This document shows positions 5,936 to 8,856 of a stretch of DNA of 8,856 nucleotides, one piece after another (positions within the stretch are counted from its first letter, which is position 1; every line of letters starts with the position of its first letter). The position numbers were made by a program, and so were the translations under genes. A model generated the notes under the pieces. The model searched no databases and was not told where the DNA came from. It saw only the letters and a program-made list of their open reading frames with translations. Source of the stretch: Candidatus Bathyarchaeota archaeon (GTDB taxonomy: Archaea; Thermoproteota; Bathyarchaeia; Bathyarchaeales; UBA233); contig SOJA01000112.1 in the NCBI GenBank assembly GCA_004376975.1, forward strand, positions 1 to 8,856, given 5' to 3'.

Positions 5936-7022
5936 GTTCTATGTTAAGTGGCTTTTCAGGATCCGCATAGGGTTCCAAGTTGAAAAGCTGCGGTGCGATT
6001 GTTCCGAATCCGCTCATGAGATGCTGTGACTTTACACCAGTCATCACAAGCGTAACTTTTAGCATGCCGTCTAATTCAGGGTTTACTCTTGCTCCCCAAA
6101 TAACCAAGGCATTTTCATCCATCATTTCTGTTACTATCTCTCCCACACGGTTTGCCTCTTCAATGGTCATTTGATTATCCCCTGAAACATGAATTAAAGC
6201 TCCCGTTGCACCCATATAGTCCACGTCCAAAAGTGGGCTTTTTAAAGCGTTTTTCACGGCTTCCTCTGCTCGGTTTGGTGCATCTGACTCTCCTACTCCA
6301 ACAATAGCCACTCCACTTCGTTTGACAATTGTCCTGAAATCCGCGAAGTCAAGGTTGATCAAGCTTGGAGCTGAAACTGTTTCAACAATGCCCTTAATCA
6401 TGTTTGCCAAGACTTGGTCTGCAACTCTGAAAGCCTCGTTTATGGGCAATTGAGGTACAAGATGCATAAGCTTGTTATTGTCTATTACAACTACAGTATC
6501 ACAGTGTCTCCGCATTTCAGTTAAGGCGTTCGCGGCGTATTTGATCCTGCCTTTTTCAATGCGGAAAGGCGTAGTTACAACGCCGATCGTTATTGCTCCT
6601 TTTCGCCTTGCAATATCCGCTATAACCGGAGCAGCTCCAGTTCCTGTCCCCCCACCTAAACCAGCAGTAACAAAGACTATGTCCACATCTGTAAGCAAAG
6701 CTTCAATCTGCTTCCTTGACTCTTCAATTGCTGCCTTGCCAAGCCTTGGATCGCCCCCGACACCGAGACCCTTAGCCAATTTTTTACCAATCAAAATTTT
6801 TTCATGAGCCCTTGAAGCATTCAAATGAAGCGCATCTGTATTGACAGCAATACATTCTGCACCATCAATATTCATCTCTGTCAATCTTGTTACCGCATTG
6901 TTGCCTGCTCCTCCCACGCCAATTACCAATATGCGGCAGTAGCCTAGGGAACGTGTTCCTGCACCTACAGCATCATGCCAAGCATACTTGAGCGCATGCT
7001 CCGTGGGACGTGTTTTAGCCAA
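5904..7022 (-). CDS. ftsZ: Cell division tubulin-like GTPase FtsZ
   Basis: FtsZ polymerises at mid-cell in a GTP-dependent manner to form the division ring. Motifs from the start chosen here: RILVIGVGGAGNNAV (30-44), the T3 region AVNTDA, the tubulin signature FVTAGLGGGTGTGAAP (117-132), TTPFRIEKGR (150-159), and the T7 synergy loop NLDFADFRT (223-231) with both catalytic aspartates (D225, D228). The C-terminal domain includes ATGALIHVSGD and ALVIWGARVNPELDG. The protein ends LYQMENFQ after a short tail. I favour TTG 7022 as start: GGTGGAGG (7037-7030) lies seven bases before it, and it overlaps the upstream cdrS stop by 8 nt. GTG 7049 or ATG 7046 would extend it by nine or eight residues and overlap cdrS by 32-35 nt. 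It is co-transcribed with cdrS and ends convergently into the PHP gene. Confidence 0.97.
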   Translation of the reverse strand: MAKTRPTEHALKYAWHDAVGAGTRSLGYCRILVIGVGGAGNNAVTRLTEMNIDGAECIAVNTDALHLNASRAHEKILIGKKLAKGLGVGGDPRLGKAAIEESRKQIEALLTDVDIVFVTAGLGGGTGTGAAPVIADIARRKGAITIGVVTTPFRIEKGRIKYAANALTEMRRHCDTVVVIDNNKLMHLVPQLPINEAFRVADQVLANMIKGIVETVSAPSLINLDFADFRTIVKRSGVAIVGVGESDAPNRAEEAVKNALKSPLLDVDYMGATGALIHVSGDNQMTIEEANRVGEIVTEMMDENALVIWGARVNPELDGMLKVTLVMTGVKSQHLMSGFGTIAPQLFNLEPYADPEKPLNIELNLYQMENFQ

Positions 7023-7170
7023 CCTTTTTCCTCCACCAAACCTCATCACTTATCAAATCACGGATAGCTACACGAATTGCCTCAGCCCTATTCGGATAGA
7101 ACTTCTCAGTGACAAGCTGATTCAATGCCTCGATATAGGGCTCAGGAAGATAGAGAGTGATCATTTTCAT
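7015..7170 (-). CDS. cdrS: Small ribbon-helix-helix regulator, CdrS-like
   Basis: The 51-codon gene reads MKMITLYLPEPYIEALNQLV, then EKFYPNRAEAIRVAIRDLIS and a short basic tail, ending at TAA 7017-7015. It has the whole RHH fold: one beta strand (KMITLYLP, 2-9) for DNA contact, helix 1 (PYIEALNQLVTEK), the turn FYPNR, and helix 2 (AEAIRVAIRDLI). Known CdrS proteins of haloarchaea are similarly short RHH regulators encoded with an ftsZ gene and control cell-division genes. Here it directly precedes ftsZ, overlapping its favoured start by 8 nt, which points to one transcript with translational coupling. A strong ribosome binding site, GGAGGAGGG (7186-7178), lies seven bases before the ATG. The name rests on fold, size and operon position; regulation of ftsZ is inferred. 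Confidence 0.85.
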   Translation of the reverse strand: MKMITLYLPEPYIEALNQLVTEKFYPNRAEAIRVAIRDLISDEVWWRKKVG

Positions 7171-7177
7171 TAATTTT

Positions 7178-7186
7178 CCCTCCTCC
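7178..7186 (-). promoter_or_regulatory. Ribosome binding site of cdrS
   Basis: GGAGGAGGG on the minus strand, seven bases before the ATG at 7170, is an excellent match to the archaeal anti-Shine-Dalgarno sequence. It fixes the start of this very short gene and supports its being translated. Confidence 0.75.
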
Positions 7187-7221
7187 TTTATAGCTAGAAA
7201 TTATTGTTTGTAGTTATACTT

Positions 7222-7247
7222 CTACATAACATGTGATGAATATGTAG
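7222..7247. promoter_or_regulatory. Inverted repeat, candidate operator of the cdrS-ftsZ operon
   Basis: CTACATA (7222-7228) and TATGTAG (7241-7247) are perfect 7-base inverted arms separated by 12 bases. The site covers the position where transcription of cdrS-ftsZ should begin, about 25 bases downstream of the minus-strand TATA box. This is where a repressor would act. RHH dimers bind short palindromic sites, so self-regulation by CdrS is a reasonable guess. Confidence 0.4.
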
Positions 7248-7252
7248 CAATC

Positions 7253-7264
7253 ATGCAAATGCAT
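7253..7264. promoter_or_regulatory. Perfect palindrome ATGCA-AA-TGCAT beside the TATA box
   Basis: These 12 bases form a 5-base inverted repeat with a 2-base centre, ending three bases from the AT-rich TATA region at 7268-7275. It could be a regulator site or an extra promoter element. Arms this short can arise by chance in AT-rich DNA. Confidence 0.3.
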
Positions 7265-7265
7265 A

Positions 7266-7286
7266 AATATTTAAAGCTTGTTATAA
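7266..7286. promoter_or_regulatory. Divergent promoter core between cdrS-ftsZ and the methylthiotransferase gene
   Basis: On the minus strand TTTAAATA (7275-7268) is a strong TATA box, placing the cdrS-ftsZ transcript start near 7245. On the plus strand TATTTAAAG (7268-7276) or TTATAA (7281-7286) would place the start for the rightward gene near 7295-7310, shortly before its first ATG at 7329. The core AAATATTTAAA is nearly symmetrical, so one AT-rich island may serve both directions. Confidence 0.55.
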
Positions 7287-7328
7287 TGCCGTTTCAGATT
7301 TATGTAAATTCTATCTGTGTGAACCTTC

Positions 7329-8666
7329 ATGTTTTTATCTGTTATTGAGGCATTTAATGTGATGCGATGGAGAGGTATGCAGGTTTTCATTAGGAGTTTT
7401 GGGTGCTCTGCAAATTTGGCTGATGGAGAGGTTTTGGCTGGATGCTTAGCGAAGGCTGGATATGAGCTGGTAAAGACTGATGAATCTGCAGACTTAGTCA
7501 TATACAACACGTGTGCAGTTAAAGGACCAACAGAAAATCGTATGATTAACATTTTGAGGAGAGTTTCATCAGGCAAGAAATTGATTGTTTCTGGATGTTT
7601 GCCTCTGATAAATTTTGAAAGGTTATGTAAGGAAGTGAATTTTGATGGAGTTGTTGGTCCGGCGGCAGGTGAGAAGATCGTTGATATTGTGAAGCGTGTT
7701 TTGAATGGTGAGAGAGTTGTTGATTTAGAAGCGAATGCGAAGCCAGCTCTGGATCTTCCTAGACTGCGGTTGAATCCTTTTGTGGGCATTGTTCCCGTAA
7801 ACTATGGGTGCTTAGGCTCATGTGCCTATTGCTGTGTTGCTATCGCCAGAGGTCGTCTGAGAAGTTACGGTATTCGGGAAATTGCAGAGAGAGTTAGAGT
7901 AGACTTGGCTTCTGGGATTCGGGAATTTTGGATAACTTCGCAGGATACCGCTTGTTATGGAAGAGACATTGACACAAATCTTGCAGAGCTACTTGAAGCT
8001 TTATGTAATATTAAGAGGGGTTTTAAGATTCGCGTCGGTATGATGACTCCGAACTTGGCGAAGAAGATTCTAGAAGAGCTCATTCAGGTTTTTCAAAGCA
8101 GAAAAATCTTCAAGTTTATTCACTTGCCAGTTCAAAGCGGCGATGATAATGTTTTGAAACGGATGCGAAGGTCATATTCCGTGGAGGATTTCAAAAATGT
8201 GGTAAATGCCTTCAGAGCTAGTTTTTCAAGTATCACTCTGGCCACTGATGTTATCTGCGGTTTTCCCGGCGAAACAAAAGAGGCTTTTAACAGAACTTTG
8301 CGCTTGATTGAAGAGATCAAGCCAGACATAGTTAATGTTTCAAAGTTTTTTGCGAGACCGAGAACCCTCGCAGCTGAGATGAAGGAAGATTTTATACCTT
8401 TTCGAGAGATTAAGCGCCGAAGCGGTTTAGCGGCAAAGTTAGCTAGAAAAGTTGCTTTTGAACGGAACCAGCGTTGGGTTGACTTGACTGGTGAAGTTTA
8501 TGTGGATGAGGTTGGCAAGGTTCCTGGTTCTTGGATTGGACGTAACTTCGCTTACAAGCCAGTGGTTTTGAAAAATGCTGGTTCTGGCGACTTAATTGGC
8601 AAGCTTTTCCAAGTGAAAATCGTTAAAGCATTCAAGACTTACTTGGAGGGTGAGACAGTTGAATAA
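7329..8666 (+). CDS. tRNA t6A37 methylthiotransferase, archaeal MtaB type
   Basis: This radical-SAM enzyme adds a methylthio group to C2 of N6-threonylcarbamoyladenosine at position 37 of tRNAs reading ANN codons, giving ms2t6A. Of 445 residues, the N-terminal MTTase domain holds three cluster cysteines (RSFGC, C26; YNTCAVKGPTENR, C62; VSGCLP, C90). The radical-SAM domain has CLGSCAYC (161-168, CxxxCxxC), then WITSQDTACYG, HLPVQSGDDNVLKRMRR and TDVICGFPGET. The C-terminal TRAM domain (about 380-440) binds tRNA, with LTGEVYVDEVG, GRNFAYKPVVL and DLIGKLFQVKI. The start is uncertain: family members begin close to the FIRSFGC strand, which favours ATG 7377 (codon 17) with GGAG at 7369-7372. ATG 7329 or 7362 would add a short unconserved leader. 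It diverges from the cdrS-ftsZ operon. Confidence 0.93.
   Translation: MFLSVIEAFNVMRWRGMQVFIRSFGCSANLADGEVLAGCLAKAGYELVKTDESADLVIYNTCAVKGPTENRMINILRRVSSGKKLIVSGCLPLINFERLCKEVNFDGVVGPAAGEKIVDIVKRVLNGERVVDLEANAKPALDLPRLRLNPFVGIVPVNYGCLGSCAYCCVAIARGRLRSYGIREIAERVRVDLASGIREFWITSQDTACYGRDIDTNLAELLEALCNIKRGFKIRVGMMTPNLAKKILEELIQVFQSRKIFKFIHLPVQSGDDNVLKRMRRSYSVEDFKNVVNAFRASFSSITLATDVICGFPGETKEAFNRTLRLIEEIKPDIVNVSKFFARPRTLAAEMKEDFIPFREIKRRSGLAAKLARKVAFERNQRWVDLTGEVYVDEVGKVPGSWIGRNFAYKPVVLKNAGSGDLIGKLFQVKIVKAFKTYLEGETVE
8645..8653 (+). promoter_or_regulatory. Strong ribosome binding site at the end of the methylthiotransferase gene
   Basis: GGAGGGTGA is close to the ideal archaeal site and sits five bases before TTG 8659, which overlaps the methylthiotransferase stop by 8 nt (TTGAATAA). 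It signals translation of a downstream coupled gene, although the ORF it leads into is very short. Confidence 0.5.
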
Positions 8667-8775
8667 ACTATTTACAGCAAAGGGGGATGCCTCCCGCAGC
8701 TTCTCTCCGTTTCTAACTAACATCAAGCGCGGGCAGCTTGTGAGGAATAAAATTGAGTACTATCAAGAGACCTAA
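8659..8775 (+). CDS. Possible very short coupled ORF, 38 codons, unknown
   Basis: From TTG 8659 the frame encodes (M)NKLFTAKGDASRSFSPFLTN... ending RNKIEYYQET at a TAA. I recognise no family. The case for it is the very strong ribosome binding site and the 8-nt overlap with the upstream stop, the same coupling seen for cdrS-ftsZ. The case against is its length and the absence of a domain. It could be a genuine small basic protein or the start of a gene broken by frameshift. A second frame from TTG 8753, preceded by GTGAGG, continues for 24 codons (RPKSVRLDKSAANQAWEYY) and could be the continuation. Confidence 0.35.
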   Translation: MNKLFTAKGDASRSFSPFLTNIKRGQLVRNKIEYYQET

Positions 8776-8856
8776 AAGTGTGCGTTTAGACAAATCTGCG
8801 GCAAATCAGGCTTGGGAGTATTACTAGCACATACGGCTTAGCCTGCCTGAATCTTC

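Noticed and set aside
6472..6807. Plus-strand 111-codon frame opposite ftsZ
   Set aside because: It is antisense to the tubulin signature and core of a clear FtsZ; no independent evidence supports it.
7271..7789. Minus-strand 172-codon frame opposite the methylthiotransferase gene
   Set aside because: It covers the N-terminal cysteine motifs and the promoter region of the plus-strand gene, and its translation is low in recognisable motifs.

Overview
The window reads as a moderately AT-rich stretch of an archaeal chromosome, most likely from a Bathyarchaeia-like or other mesophilic Thermoproteota lineage. The grounds are an archaeal Trm1, an archaeal-type MtaB methylthiotransferase, FtsZ preceded by a CdrS-like ribbon-helix-helix gene, TATA-type promoters (TTTAAATA), T-run termination, GGAGG/GGTGA ribosome binding sites in front of TTG starts, and a secreted NosD-type beta-helix protein ending in a PEFPS + membrane anchor + basic tail. 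The lineage is inferred from protein style; no rRNA is present.

Layout. (1) 1-378: the 3' end of a YcaQ/AlkZ-like (HTH_42) gene that enters from the left. (2) 379-2697: a scrambled accessory zone. It holds a tRNA-like T-arm fragment, a 5'-truncated GNAT-YoaP acetyltransferase on the minus strand, the decayed 3' end of one nosD-like gene, a complete nosD-like gene, and the first 22 codons of a third nosD-like gene. A direct repeat of about 200 bp flanks the complete gene, so this was a tandem nosD array clipped at both ends. (3) 2698-4547: trm1 (tRNA G26 dimethyltransferase), then a small signal-peptide plus C-terminal-anchor protein with its own promoter and T-run terminator. (4) 4585-5227: no intact gene. 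This stretch holds the decayed C-terminal half of a methionyl-tRNA synthetase, recognisable across six frame changes and two in-frame stops. (5) 5240-5935: a PHP-domain phosphoesterase whose probable promoter lies inside the end of the synthetase relic. (6) 5904-7170, minus strand: a cdrS-ftsZ cell-division operon. Its first gene is only 51 codons. (7) 7171-7328: a divergent promoter region with two inverted repeats that are candidate operators. (8) 7329-8666: the archaeal tRNA t6A37 methylthiotransferase, followed by a strong ribosome binding site and a very short ORF, then unexplained sequence to the window edge.

How the genes work together. trm1 and the methylthiotransferase both modify tRNA but are separate transcription units. 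cdrS and ftsZ form a real operon with an 8-nt overlap if FtsZ starts at the TTG I favour. The division operon and the methylthiotransferase gene diverge from one AT-rich promoter region. I found no CRISPR array, intact transposon or defence cassette. The unusual content is the density of gene relics (synthetase, two nosD ends, acetyltransferase) and the candidate CdrS operator.
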